A DNA stretch of 64,000 nucleotides from contig NC_050471.1 of the NCBI RefSeq assembly GCF_013373865.1, positions 868,001-932,000 on the forward strand. The letters run 5' to 3'. Every line of letters starts with the position of its first letter. The stretch's first letter is position 1. Positions 15,007-28,892 of this stretch are shown here, piece by piece. A program made the position numbers and the translations under genes. The notes beneath the pieces were generated by a model that had not been told where the DNA came from, ran no database searches, and saw only the letters and a list, made by a program, of their open reading frames with translations. The DNA comes from Monomorium pharaonis (taxonomy: Eukaryota; Arthropoda; Insecta; Hymenoptera; Formicidae).

Positions 15007-17131
15007 CTACGACTACCGTGACTTTAAGAGAAAAATCTAAGAAAAAAATTCTCTCTATGGAACATACGAGTATTTTTTTTAATAAAAATAAAAAATAGAA
15101 AAATAAAAGTTACTACGTAGAGGAAAATCGCCAATGTAGATCTGCTAAAGCGGCACATTTTTATTTCTCAAAAACTAAACATTGCATTGTATTAATATTG
15201 ATAAAAACTAAAAAAAGATCTAGCCAGATAATTAAAGAAATAAAAATCAGCTCATACATTTATGGCTTTTTTTAATTAAAAATCTATTTTATTTAAAATA
15301 TATTATAAAATATTTATGTAATCGATAAAAAATATTTTACATCGTAGTAAAAAGCTTCTAACAGTCATAAAAAAATTTAATTTGTACAAATATTTTGTAC
15401 ACAAATCTCATGTTTTGAAAAGAAAAAGAAAATGCAGCTTATGCTAGTTTTGGAGTGTAATTTCTCAAACATTAATTTATTCTTGGTTATGTTGCGAAAA
15501 CATTAATTATTATAAAAACTCCTATACATTGTTCAAAAGAAAACATCTTCTAGCTTATATTAACGATTTTATAGTTTTATTTTTAGCTTTTGATTAAAAA
15601 ATACTATCCAAGAACAAAGTGACATTGATGACCTTTCTCTATTGTTAATATTTATTATGTCCTAAATTGTTAATGTTCTTTTAAAATGCATCAATAGAAA
15701 GAGGGGGAGAAAAAATATATATTTATAAACTTAAGAATCTATATTCTATGTTAACACTTCCATGATTCATTCTAGTTTCAACATGGATCGGGATTTCTAT
15801 ACATGCGCAGTAAATTCATTCAGTATCAATGGAATATTAATTTCTAATGATCAAATGTATTAGTAACACTCTTGTCAACTCAAATTATCCTCGCCAAAAT
15901 ATGTTTCTAATTTTAATTTTTCAAATACTCTTTTTGACTCCATATTTTACTAAAATTAATTGTTATATTTATTTTACCTCTTCTTTGCAGAACCGCCAAT
16001 TAAGACATTTTCACGCCCATGAAATTGTATACAGCAAATCTAACGTTTTCGCGCACTTGTTGTGCATAGGCTTAAAAATCAAATTCGAATATCGGAACGC
16101 TAAATCCTATAGATGATCAGCATAAACTTCACTAATCTATTTCTGTCAGAGCGTGAGTCAGCCTTTATATCGCTCATACCCAGAGATGCGACGTATATGC
16201 ACAAGGAACACACATAGTAGCAAGGCTGAAAGCCAGGCGAAACGGGGAGGGATTGAGGATGACGATGAGGATGAGGAGGACGAGGGGAAGGAGGCGCAGA
16301 TACGGAGATCGCGCGAATGGTCGGTTGCAGGTACAGCCTGTATACATTGCCAGGACAACAGATTCCAGGAGGTCTATGGCGGATATGTGCGCGCACGCTG
16401 TACACGACCGACAGGGTGAAGCCCATCAATTTCCCATTCAATTCGCCAGGCCCGTCTTCCGCACCCTCGCGTCTACCTGCGGCCTACTCGTCTTGCAGCT
16501 CGTACAGCGCGACTCGCGAGGATCGGTTTCGCGTAAGGTAAGATATTCTGTTAGCGAGGATCCTAACGGCTTAGGCTCCGCATTCTCGCGTTCAACGTTA
16601 GACGGCTGCGCGCTGCTCGAATTCTCGCCTCGCCTCTCGCGTTGTGTGTCTCTCCGAACCCGAGCTTCGCTTGTATTCAATGGATACAACGCAGCATTAA
16701 ACGGTCGTGTTTCGAATTACGCACAGCGATACGCTATAGCTGCGAACACGCGTTCAGCATTTTAATTTTTATATCCTGAAAAGAAAGCTGTTTGATAATA
16801 ATAATAATTAAGCCTTGACAATAGTTATTTCAAATCAAATGAAATAACTTCAATTAAACGTTTGATGATAATTAGTAATCGTTTGAAAAGTGATCGTTCA
16901 GTGATCGTTAATTTCATTTCGAATATTCAGTGATCGTTTAATTTTAATAATCGCATAGATTACTATTAATATAATTATACAACGTACTATTAAATACTCG
17001 ATTGTATTAATGAAATTTTCAATTAAAATTATTTCATCAAGACATGATTATTCTTACCACTCTTTTTTTTCAATGCATTAAATCAATGAAATAACAAAAT
17101 AATCCATGAGACTTAAAAAAAAATCTTTAAG

Positions 17132-17151
17132 GAGAGAGAGAGAGAGAGAGA
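17132..17151. repeat. Short (GA)n tract
   Basis: About ten GA units in AT-rich DNA. Confidence 0.95.
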
Positions 17152-18204
17152 AGAGAAGCAAAAATCGTTTAGAACATTCCCTTTAAAGTGCCTGTGACTA
17201 TTTTTCCTATAAATTATTTCTAGAAAACATTCCCACGCCTTCTATGTTTATTCAGAAAATATAATACTGCGATCTAAAACAGCTAACGGTACATTATTCA
17301 TCGCTAAATGTGTATGGTTTCAGTATAGACCACAGATGTCAGTTTCACGTAAATAAAAATAACATAAACAACATATTTCCAAAGAAACAATCTGTATATT
17401 TCCAAAAGTCGTTAGTTACAAATTAGAGCAAGATTCTTCTGTTTAAAAAGTAATATTCTGAAAAGTACTATTCCTAATCGTTGATCTGAATGTAGCGTAA
17501 TTACTTAAATTTTCTTTTGGTTTAATTTTAAAGAATGTTCGCTTATTACATAATGGTCTCTTGATTGAGAATTTCCAGAGAATTTCAAAGTCATAATGTT
17601 CACGATACAAAACGTTAATCCGGTTTATTTAACATCGCACGTTACGATATTTCTAAAGTCGAGCATCCAGCACAAAAACTCAGAGTATATTGTTTAACTT
17701 TCTCCTTTAAAGTTTCGTAAAATTTCACAATATCTTCGATGCGATTTAAAAATACGATGCTGTGATAAAATAAAAATGCGCGGGTATTTTTATTATAGCA
17801 AGAATTTTTTTTTCTTTGTGTTTAAATTAACCCTACAGAATAAACACGTTATCTTTCACTATTTATATAAATTCTGGACATGTAGTACAGTTTTCAAACA
17901 AAAGAGCTTCTTAAATCGTTTAACAGTTGCATTTGTTTAGCGATTGCATGGTTTTCTATTTTCGAAAAATACACGGATAAAATTCGAATCGACGCAGTCC
18001 TCTTTTTAATTTTACATGGTTCCATTGGGGGTCGACCTAAAATCGGTCCATTACCAAAATGACGTATCGATTCTATATATCCGCTGCAGTACAGTGCAGC
18101 GATACGTGTAAAGAAATTTAATGCATATCCGCGGTCTTTCTGGACAGCTAAATGGCGCGTCCTATTTTTATATCCCACCTACATATTTTTTATATATCTG
18201 TATT

Positions 18205-18222
18205 GATAATAATAATAATAAT
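18205..18222. repeat. (AAT)n tract
   Basis: About six AAT units. Confidence 0.9.
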
Positions 18223-19317
18223 TGTATTGAGTACGATAGATGGCAATATTATGTGCAAATACATTGTAGAATGAACAATGATTGTCCCAGGGCACGCAAT
18301 AGCTAATATAATGCATATATTATCAAATTATTAATGTAATATAATCAACGAAAGAAAAAATACACATAATTCATCGTATTATTTAAGGAGTTTTAAAATT
18401 ATTATATTTATTTGATAGTATCGCAATTACGGCAAAAAAATTGTATTCGTGATTATGATTTATTCGTGCGAGTGAGATGATCAAAAATATCCTGAAATAT
18501 ATTTCATAACGACGATCATGATGAAATATTTAATCTTAATCCGACAATTTGCACTAACTTATGAATGTAAATTTACAGTAATCTGTGTCGTGCTATTGCG
18601 CGATTATTATTTTACACTTTTGAACAAAAAAAAAAGTCAAACTCGCGGACTAATTGAGCGATCGTGCCAAATAGTGATACGAGTCAATAATTAGTCGGCC
18701 GGCGTGTTATATATTCTGATATAATACGCGATTATCTCTGCGCAACGTATAACTCTCAACCTTTTTGAAGCGCGGAAAAACGTATTACGATAAAGTAGCC
18801 GTATTTTCCAGCGAGTGCTTTCACAAACCGTTTCATTCCTCGAAAACGAGGAGAATATGATTTATACCATTGCTTCGTCCAACGGGCGCAGTTACGACCG
18901 CGGCGTCGAAAAACAGACTCCGACTGTAACCGCGCTATGAAAGCTGTATGAAAACACAATCGGGGCACGAATATCCCACCAAAGCACAGCCAGTTCATTG
19001 TCTCTGACCGGAGTGCAGCGCGACGCGCGGCGCAATTAGCGAGTCTTTGATTGTCATTAAAATAATCAGTTAATTAGTCGCTTAATTTTCTTCGTCGTGC
19101 GATGCGTGCGGCAAGCCTATATGACTATGCAATGACGCATTTGTCGAGGTCTTTGGCTCTGCCTTCCCCCTCCCCCCTCTCTCTCTCTTTCTCTGATGCA
19201 TCTGCATCTTCCGTGCCATTTCGCGCGTCAATGCATCGTATAACAGAGCATACCTGCCTACTGCTTTACGGCGACGAGGCGCCCCAGGCGTCGCGACGAC
19301 AATTAAGCTTCGAGCAA

Positions 19318-19348
19318 GAGGGAGAGAGAGAGAGAGGGGGGGGGGGGA
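19318..19348. repeat. (GA)n followed by an 11-12 base G run
   Basis: A short GA tract runs directly into poly(G); a CT-rich partner lies at 19170-19195. The surrounding GC-rich island (18650-20200) has no recognised gene. Confidence 0.9.
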
Positions 19349-20597
19349 AGGAGCCTCCTTTGACGTGGGTGTCAATTCCCGCCTCGAATCAACCGATTCC
19401 ATTTTCCGCTGAACGACCGCCGGGAATCAACTTCCGTCTCGCAACGAAACGCGTTGTGAGCTAATTTGGTTAGCTATTTTAGCGGCATAGAGCATCGTAG
19501 ATAATTACCGAGTAAGGTTATTGTTGCAATGATCACAAATAGCAATCCTGGCTATTTAATATTATAAACTTTATCTTATAAGAAAGTTTTATCTTACAAG
19601 AAAAACAATTTGTCGTGCGGTTATTATAATTCTGTTATGATCTGTGTAATACGCGCCACACGAACGACGTTTCATCATATATTTGCGCGATTAAGGGGAA
19701 CTGACTTCAGCTATAATTATTAATTATCTCGCTCGCTCTGTTGTTTTGTGACGCGCCTTTTTTCCTCGGTCGTTTTTCGCGCGCGTCGAGTCTTCGTCAG
19801 AGAGAATTATCAAACCATCACGTTGTTGTAACAATGAAAGGGCGAAGGGGGAGGGCGCGGCTAATTAAGTATCGACCTGCCGACAGGGGTAACAGAGTAA
19901 TACATAATTACGATGTATTCTTTGGATACCCGCTCGGGGAGAGCTTTTTGCCCCCTCACGGTTTTCCTAACACGCGGCAAAGACTAATCAATTTTCCATT
20001 CACCGGCAGCTGCTGATGGATGACTTACGATCACGCCGGGGTTTTAATAAATCAACATCCGTCGCCGCTACCCGGGCCTGTCATCAGTCTCCTTAGGGGT
20101 TGACCTCGGTAGAAGAGAGGCAGTAGGCGCAAAATCGCCAATCGCTGTCCTGTCGCAGCGCGAACAAGCGAGATGGTCAAGCGTATTGCGCAAATCGATC
20201 CATCGTCAGAACTGAGATAAATGTCACTTTATTCTACGATTTTCATCGAAAGAAACAAAAGATTACACCACAAATCGGATTGTGATACATGTAATGCGCG
20301 AAGTTTTGTTTAAATAATTCCAAATTATTTGATAAAAGTAATATAAATCATGTAAATATTTTAAATAAAATAAAGATAATTTTACTTTAAATTTACTTGG
20401 GTAAAGGATGAAATTATGAGCTATTTCATCTAAATAATTTTAACATAATATCGCTTTTAAACAAAAATAATACCTTTATATTTTTATCAAATATTTATTT
20501 CTTAAGCGCACAAATTCGATTAAATCGCATTAACGCGCACTAGTGCATATTAAAGCCATTGTACACTAATTTAATCTAACAAATAAACCTACGGAAA

Positions 20598-21070
20598 TAC
20601 ACTCCGATTTCTTCCAAACTTAGCATAAATATAGAACTACGAAAAACATCTTACTCATCTTATTCTCTTTCTCTTCATGTTTACTCATAAACGATTTTTA
20701 AACAGTTACTATCTTTTTAGTTTTATTCTTATATTTATTAGTAGAATAATGATTTTCTAAAGGATTGTAACCCTGAGGGGAATTAAAACAAATAAACTAA
20801 CTAGTAGAATAATAATATATATACATATATATAAAAAAACAAAATTTAGTACAAGATATAGAAACTTGTAGGATCGCTGATTATGAAAACATTTATATCT
20901 TGTATTAAGTTTTAGTTTTTATATTATTATTGTTTTTATTTTAAATATAAATGTGAAGATGAAAATTAAAGAAATATTAAAACTAATTACGAGTATAAAT
21001 GGAAAAACAGGCGAAATATTTGTAATAGTTCTACACATTTGTCATAAGTTTGAAAGAAATCGGAGTGCAC
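20598..21070. mobile_element. Foldback element, about 473 bp
   Basis: The left arm begins TACACTCCGATTTCTTCCAA. The right arm read inward begins TGCACTCCGATTTCTTTCAA, and the match continues through a TAGAACTA block for about 45 bp. The interior is AT-rich and contains another hairpin with arms ACAAGATATA and TATATCTTGT. No ORF. Confidence 0.8.
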
Positions 21071-21655
21071 CCACTTGGATAGATTTAGTTGTGAATGTAA
21101 AAGAGTAAAATATTAATATTTCCAATAAAATACACATTTTTAACAATACAATAAAATATTAATTTACGATTTTGTGATTTAGTCGACGAACGATATTCAT
21201 ATATTATATTTAACCTTACGTCGATTTGTATACAACAGCTTTAATATGCACTATGCATGCTATTCAGATTATTAACTTTATCAAGACAACTTTATCAGAA
21301 AAGAGATCTTAAAGATTCTTCGATATCTAATTAATAACTGTTTCAAGGTTGACAAAATATTGCCGGTGCGCATACAGAGTTTATATGTAAAATACAAGAG
21401 AACATTAAATTAATAGAAAAATTATATTCGATACCAAGATACGCTGCAGACAGAAATAAACAATCTAAACTTTATCTTTATGTTTTAAACATTTATCAGT
21501 TAAATAGTTAACTTGCTATTAGTCTAATATTGTTGTTAATTATTTTTCGTTATTGTATAAGACTCGAGTCTTGTTTGTAATTTTTCAGAATTTTCTGAAT
21601 TTCAAATAAAAAAATACAGAAAATGCAAAAAATAAAATAAATATACAACTATACA

Positions 21656-21660
<5 letters not shown>

Positions 21661-21730
<70 letters not shown>
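21661..21730. repeat. (GA)35 microsatellite
   Basis: Pure 70-bp GA tract in AT-rich DNA. Confidence 0.98.
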
Positions 21731-21732
<2 letters not shown>

Positions 21733-24700
21733 GAGTAAAAAGTGCAAGCAAAATGACTAAACTTGTTAGTGCAAATGTCCGGTTAACAAAAGGGAAATTT
21801 TAAAATTCCATACCGATGCGTACACTCGCTATACATTAACATAAAAATAATTTGAAAAAAAAAAACATTTCTTCTATATCTAAAATAAAGATATAAATAA
21901 TTATTCTAATATCTAAATAAAGGTAAGATAAAGCCATTTTTCATTTAGATAATTGTTAAGATAATTTTATATAGATAACTACTAGCATTGATGACACAAT
22001 AAGTAAAAACAAAGGGGGATTTAATATGTCTGAGAAAATCATGAAGCACGAAGTGAACTTTATATTTTCTTCATAGCAGCCAGGCTGTAATATCCTGCGA
22101 TATATCTGATCTGCTCGTAAATTTCCGCGAAAGAAAGTAAAACGGCCGGAGGGAGACGAGAACGTGGCGGGCGAGCGAACGAACGATATATACGTCGCTT
22201 TCTTATTAACCGCTTCTTTCTTTCACGGATAATGATGGAAGGACGTAACGGAAATTTTCCGAGCTATTGATTCGTATCGATAACGTACGTCGGATGATAA
22301 TTGTGCGCTGTGTATCATCGAAAGGGATAATAATCGGAAGATGATCAAACGATCCGTTATTTTTCAAAGAAATTTATTTCGCGAAAGAATACACACGTAG
22401 GAGGGAAAACGGAATGAAGGTTACGATTTACGATCCCAATTTTACTTCTAATAACACATGGAGAGCTTGCATGTTTGCTAATTGAGCTATAGAGTACCTT
22501 AGAATTCCTTTTGTATCGTTTTCAACTTTAATATCTATAGTGTCAAATCATAGATATGATGTATCATCAGCGAAATTCTGATGATACTAGCAAACTTTTT
22601 CGACTTTTGTCGGAAGCATTAGTGATAGGTAATTACATCGCGCTTCATTTCACTCTAAAAGCTGATTCTGTGAAGGCCTGGAAGGTATTACCGTCAGTGC
22701 CACGAAGGGACAAACGTCGGGTGTGGCTTATCTGAACGGACGAGCGGTTTCACCGGAATTTGCTTGTAACCGCTTGTAGCCGCAGTGCACGCTGGTTCAG
22801 CATGTTGAAGTAACGTATATAGTAATTACTTAACGAAGTAAATATGATTTCACACGCTCGTATGTACGCCCCGGTAATATTTTTCAAACATTTGTCCATG
22901 TTAAGATAACGTAGATAGTAAATAATTGTACCAAACTGTATATAAAGTGTCACGGAATAGACATGTCATAGAAATGTTATTTAAAAAAAAGGTTTTGTTA
23001 ATTGTTCCGCGTCGAAAAGTAGAAATGATCTGATACAAGATATAATTATTTCATGTCATGTTATTACGGAGATGGATAAATAAAATGTCATGTCGGAAAA
23101 TTAAGACTGAAAGGAGCAATCATAGTGTGTAAAAATCGTAATACTGTTGAAATGACTATAATACTGAGGTTACTCAGTGTCAAATCTTTTTTTAAATATC
23201 CTTTTTTTTTATTTACACATTTACAGTATCGAATCCGACAGACTTGTTTGAATAAGTAAGTGAGAACAAAAAGATGTTTTACACAACCGACCCAATTCTG
23301 TCTATCGTGTTCTGCTGTCCATTTGAGTATCTCGAAATATTCAGCGTATTAATTTATTAATTTACATATGCGATCCAAATATCGTGCAGCAATTAATAAT
23401 ATTGTTACATGTATAAAACGATTATGATAATTAACAGCTGGCAATTAAATAACTGATAATGAAACCTAGTAAACTCTTAATAGATCCTTTCAAATATATT
23501 TTAGCATGTTTTACTATCACAAGTAAAATCTAATCACACATGTCCTACATATACCAAGGACATGTAAAGCATATTTTCACCTATCTTGCCTCTTAAAAAT
23601 TTTATCTCCATTGATTATATTTATGGAATATTAAAGTTTGATGTCGAGTCTTCTCGATCATCCTACGCAGTTTTGATCCATTTAAACAAACATTAATTAA
23701 ATTTATTCTACTCTAAAATTACTTTAGTTGTAATATTATCAATCTGGTTCTCATTTACCATCTCTTATATAAGTACAGTGTGTTAAGCGAATGATGGAAT
23801 TATGGCGATTGAAGACAAAGTGATTTCGGCACAGATCTGATAGGGAATAATTTAGAATATTAATTTGTAATAATTCCCTAGTAATTTATTATTGATTTTA
23901 ATGGGAGCCTCTCTAAAAAGCTTTCACATCCTACCGTATCAAAATGAATAATAAATATCGATCAGTTGCGCACCGAAATCACTTCTCCCATCGCCATAAC
24001 TTGGCTGTATCGATTGATACGCCGCTGTCGATCGATCGTTCAATTTAGCCGACAGGAGTGCCATACTAAGATGTCTATGGTGGATACATAATGGGGCAAG
24101 TACGTGGCGCGTAGTACGTGCCACGTAGCCGGCTTATCAGAAGCGTGCAGAGGGTAGGCAGGCTTATCGACTCAACGGCTTGACAGGCTTCCACGTCCTT
24201 TCCCACCTTCGATAGGTGGAGCGTCGAAAGATGATGAGTGCCGATCGAAGGACCCGGGGGACTCTCGGTAGCTCTCTCGGGGCTAGCCTCGGTAAGCCCT
24301 GTACCAAGTCGTTGATGCGTCGTGAGGAAGGAGATAGCACGGTCGTGGAGGCCACGCTGACCGATATTACGTGCTTAAGGAGCTCATGGCCGTTGCCCGA
24401 TATGACTACAGCGGTAAACAGAGTTTCCCACCGGGCACCCTCTTTCCGGATCGGCTTAGCGCGAGCAAATATATTCCACGCCACGGCGCGGCGAATCGGA
24501 AAAAATCGGGGCGGAATTAGTCGGTCAAATATGGGGATCGCCTGGTAATCTTCTTACCAGCATCCGTGCTTCATCGAGTCGTCTTTAGCGGACTAAGTAA
24601 GATGCTACTTATAAAGAGAGAGATTCAAGACCCTTACGAAGACGAACTTACATTGAGGCTAATATAGCCTTTTTTAGATTCAAGCCTCCTAATAACGCCG

Positions 24701-24807
24701 GAAAAAGTCTCGCAAAATAATTTTGCTCGACAATATCTCTTGTGATATTTTAAAAATGTATTTCGCACAGAATACAAAAAATACGTCTTTTTTTTGCAAT
24801 TCTTGGT

Positions 24808-25349
24808 TTAAGGGGATTCTGTGTGTTTGCCAACATTTTTAAATAAACCAATTTTTTAATTGGCTTTATAGAATTGTAAAAGTCTCTTACAAAATTAAAG
24901 TACACACAATCTAAAGGAAAATAGTCGAGTTCATATAAAAAACAACAAACATTTTTATCTTTCGTACGTAGGATACTTGTTGACAATATTTGTTTAATAT
25001 ACAAAATCTATGATATATAATATGCAAAAAAATCATATCTCTTTAGGGATAATATGTACAAATAATATCGTACAATTCAAACTAAGATTAAAAACCTAGG
25101 AAAAAAGATTAGCTACGTTAACTTTTTACAATTGCATTTCCAAATATAGAATGATAAAAAAAGCAATCTGAAAAATATTTTTTCATTTTCAATATAAAGT
25201 GCAGGTCATAGGTTAATATTAATATGTGTACTTTAATTTTGTAAACATATTTTTCAAATCTATAAAAGAAATACGTACGAAATCTTCATAATGTAAATTA
25301 TTAAGATTTCGTATAATCAACTTTAACAGGCACTTCAGGAGCCTCTTAA
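24808..25349. mobile_element. TTAA-flanked foldback element, 542 bp (piggyBac-type target)
   Basis: The ends are TTAAGGGGATTCTG and, read inward from the right, TTAAGAGGCTCCTG. Inside the arms ACAAAATTAAAGTACACA occurs in opposite orientations at both sides, so the inverted repeats are long. TTAA ends are typical of piggyBac-type insertions. No transposase frame. It starts 163 bp below the last Tmtc2 exon in this window. A relative lies at about 33013-33560. Confidence 0.75.
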
Positions 25350-25511
25350 CAGATTTGAAAAACTGTTAATTGCAAAACTGATAAATTATCAAGTTTTTCT
25401 AATTCATTATTCTTGTATCTGTGTATCTGATATACAATGCGGTTCACATATATCACGCGGTATATTGATGTAAACGATAACAATGTGAATAAATTAGGAT
25501 GTGGTACTTAC

Positions 25512-25626
25512 AGGTTGTAGTGCACGTCTGCCATATTGGGTCGATAGCGAAGGGCTTGAACAAATGCTTCTTCCGCTTCGGCTACTCGCCCTTGCTCGCT
25601 GAGAATGCTGCCCAGGTTGCCATAAG
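25512..25626 (-). CDS. Tmtc2: Tmtc2 exon: first tetratricopeptide repeat
   Basis: 115 bp. Acceptor GGTTCTAG lies at 25627 and upward; the donor GTAAGT occupies 25511-25506. The first two bases complete the split Ala codon left by the previous exon, giving NPPK-AYGNLG, which matches the family's NPAK-AWGNLG. The 37 full codons spell one TPR: YGNLGSILSEQGRVAEAEEA, then FVQALRYRPNMADVHYN. It has the usual TPR small and aromatic positions, and the next TPR begins at the donor. The exon leaves in phase 2. It is too short to appear as a long open frame and was found by homology of the translated minus strand. Family members have further TPRs after this one; no exon encoding them was recognised between 1 and 25511. 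Confidence 0.9.
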
Positions 25627-28600
25627 CTAGAACCAGAGTAAACAATATTTGATTTAATGTTTTGTAAAATGTCAGCAAAATGTTAAAATGTTAGAAGTAT
25701 TAACAAATTGATGACTGTTCATACAAAAATAATAAACGTAATAAACAAGAAAATTTACGGTTATCGAAAAATGTAGAAAATAAAGGACTGAAAAGTGTAA
25801 TAAAGGGAATACGGCGTCAGTGCAGGAAACCGACGGAACAACAAGCTAATTATTAACGGATGGCACATTGTACAGGCGCGAAATACGTCTTACGCTTTCG
25901 GTGTTAATTATTATCCTAACGGCAATTACTTGAGAATTATCACGATCAAGATACTCCCGCCCATCATTTCTCTGCTTACGTGTCTGCTTGTAGTTGAATA
26001 TTCAACTCGTTAAATGATCAGCAGGAAGTGCTGCCCGGGAACATAGTTACATGCTGTGCGCACGCACATCGCGCCTATATACATCACCTGCCAGACATAA
26101 AGGTTAATATTTTCGCAGTTATTACACTTCCAGCGTTATTATGTGATATTTGAAGTGTAGTTTGCACAGAACACTTTACCGTTTGAGTGATATTAATTCC
26201 GGCAAATCCAAAGTAAAATAAGACCATTTCAAAGCAGAATTAAATATCATACATAATACATATCGAACATTTCCATCAGATTAAGTTTTTATAATGTTCA
26301 TTAGACATTTATATATATATTTTTTTTCCAACAATTATATATTTATATTTTCTTCTTTTTTTAATACTACGATTCTCTTCTTTTAAATAATAGCATTTTT
26401 TAAATAATTTCTTTTTATATAGAAAGAGAAGGTTTTTTTTTGAAGTATGTAATGATTTAGTTAAATACAATAATTATATACGTTCAAGTTGGTTGAATTG
26501 GAATGTCAAAAACTCTTGCAGCATCCAACAAGTTAGTTTCAAATGCATTTATACCTATCGAAATTTTTTAGATATTTCAGAAAAAAAATTGTTTTTGTAA
26601 GAAATCATTCCCTAAAAATGGTACCTATTTAAAATAATTTAAAGCAAAAAGGAGAAAAGACATAAATGTTTATTCATAAAAAAAATTTATATCTAGTAAA
26701 ATTATATATTTGCTTTTTAATGGTTAATTCTGTTTTGAAGCGGTTTTATTTCGAAAATTGGATTCACCAGAATTACCGTGGCAACAAAATCTACTTTTAT
26801 ATAGAAATCTTAATTAAAATAATAAAAATATCTCTCCAAATTTTTTTTTTCTTAATTTTATCGGTACATTTTTAAGATGCACACCAAGTTGTATGTAAAT
26901 GATACGTTATCACAATGTAATCTATGGAAATCACCGATAAAAGCACAATGCTAGAGTTACACGTGCGCGTTAAAATCAACGAGTAGACATCAACCCAATG
27001 CAGCAGAGCGAGTCTCCGCGACCTCGGAGATGCAAAGAGGAGAATGTACACAGCTGTAAGAAGCAGACTGTTGAACAGGAAGGTTGGGGGTGGGTCTGCG
27101 TCAAAGAGGTGAGAATGGGCATGGACGCATCGTCCGCCAAATACGCGAGCGAGCGAGCGAGCGAACGCGCGCGCGACTGCGTCGGCGCGACCCCTGAACC
27201 AACAAAATGTAAATTTATTTCTTGTAGCGGAGCAGCCTGTTAACACGGTAACACGCAATTTCTGTCGGTGCAATTAAAACGCGCTGCGACGTCGCTGTGT
27301 GCTGACGTCGCGCGCCAGTAGACGAGCGCGCTGTGTCGGCGTCAACTCGCGTAACCACTCGCTCTACGGCGCTCTCGCGTTCTCTTTGTCCATCCCGTTC
27401 GCGTTTGTGGGGACATAAAAAAAAAAGGGATGAAGATTGGGTGGAAATGGGAAGCATCCTGAGAGGAAAGACGAGATTGTCTCGCGAGAGCGATGGGGCG
27501 AATGCCAGGTCGCGGAATTAAGATGAGCAGTTCTGGCATTGTTAATTTAAACAATGTGGCTTAAACAATGGAGCTTTCTTAGTCAAAATGTGATAAGCGT
27601 AATCATCTTTCGTTTATTAAGTCAGACTGGAATGAATTTCTTCCGACGAGACGGAAATATTGTAATGAAATATAACGATTGCAATAGCAAGAATAGCAAT
27701 TAACGTGCATCACATCGAGTAAGGATTTATATAAAATGTAAGAATATATAAACTGAAATTTAATATTACTCTTGTCCCAAAACAATATGTCAATCTTATT
27801 TAATTCAATCGTAGACGAGAATTTTAATCGTAACATCGGTTTAATTTTATACATAATTGCAATAAAATTGATATTAAAAATCCTGTTACATTATAACGTA
27901 CTAATATAACGTATTAATACAAAAAATTTTTCGCTCATCTTCTGCAACAACGATATAACTTAAAAAATAAAATTTGTCAGTTTAAATGTTTTAAATTATT
28001 ACAATTTTGGAACATCATTTTCTAATATGATTTTGGTGCAGCGATTTAATTTTTCTTTATTTAATCAAATTCACGTGAAAGTTCTTTCTTTCCATAGATA
28101 ATTCTAAAGTAGCAATTTTTTAATTAGGTTGTTGTAACAATTACATTTTATAATCATTGATGACATCTAAGGTAATTTTGTTGCAAAACTAATTCTGATT
28201 TCGAAATAATATGGAAACGATACAAGCTCACAAAGTCTTTAGAATGCTCGGGGTTAATCGAGAGTATATAAATAATAAAGGCTTGGATGAGATAATTTTT
28301 AAAATAACGTAACGCGACCGATGACGTGAAACAGATGCGCAGCGCTGATGTGCGGCACAATTAATACAAACTACTGTCCGGTAGATTAAATCGTGCAATC
28401 AATCGTCAGATTATCACGAAGGTAAATGGGGCGAATAAAATGTAAAAAGTGGCAAAGACGGATGCCGTTAGTACGCATGTGAACGAAGAATCGAGTATAT
28501 AACTTATGTGGTCGTGCTGCATCATATCGAGTTTAAAAACCAAATATCCAGCAGTTTTTCCCTTGTAAATTTATTCGCAAAAAGATCGTACCGTTTGTAC

Positions 28601-28824
28601 TTTCAAGGCACTTTTTAATATACGAAATAGGAAAACGTTGCGAAATTGCTTTCAATATACTGGGTATACATATAACAGCGAGAATATAGGCGGCAACAGT
28701 CGTGAAAGAGGTCAAATTAATACGGCCAGGAACTCGTTGCGTCTCTCTGGCAATATACTCGCGTATACTCGCGTTGTATCGCGCGGATGAAACACATTAC
28801 TGAAGCGAAGTAAAAATTCTCGCC

Positions 28825-28827
<3 letters not shown>

Positions 28828-28889
<62 letters not shown>
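28828..28889. repeat. (GA)31 microsatellite
   Basis: Pure GA tract inside a Tmtc2 intron. Confidence 0.98.

Positions 28890-28892
<3 letters not shown>

Noticed and set aside
16253..16765. 170-codon plus-strand frame in a GC-rich patch
   Set aside because: Arg/Met-rich opening from a GAGGATGAG-type repeat, no recognisable domain, and overlapping frames of similar quality on the other strand.
19693..19740. TTAAGGGGAAC resembling the TTAA element ends
   Set aside because: The similarity stops after about eight bases and no inverted partner is nearby.
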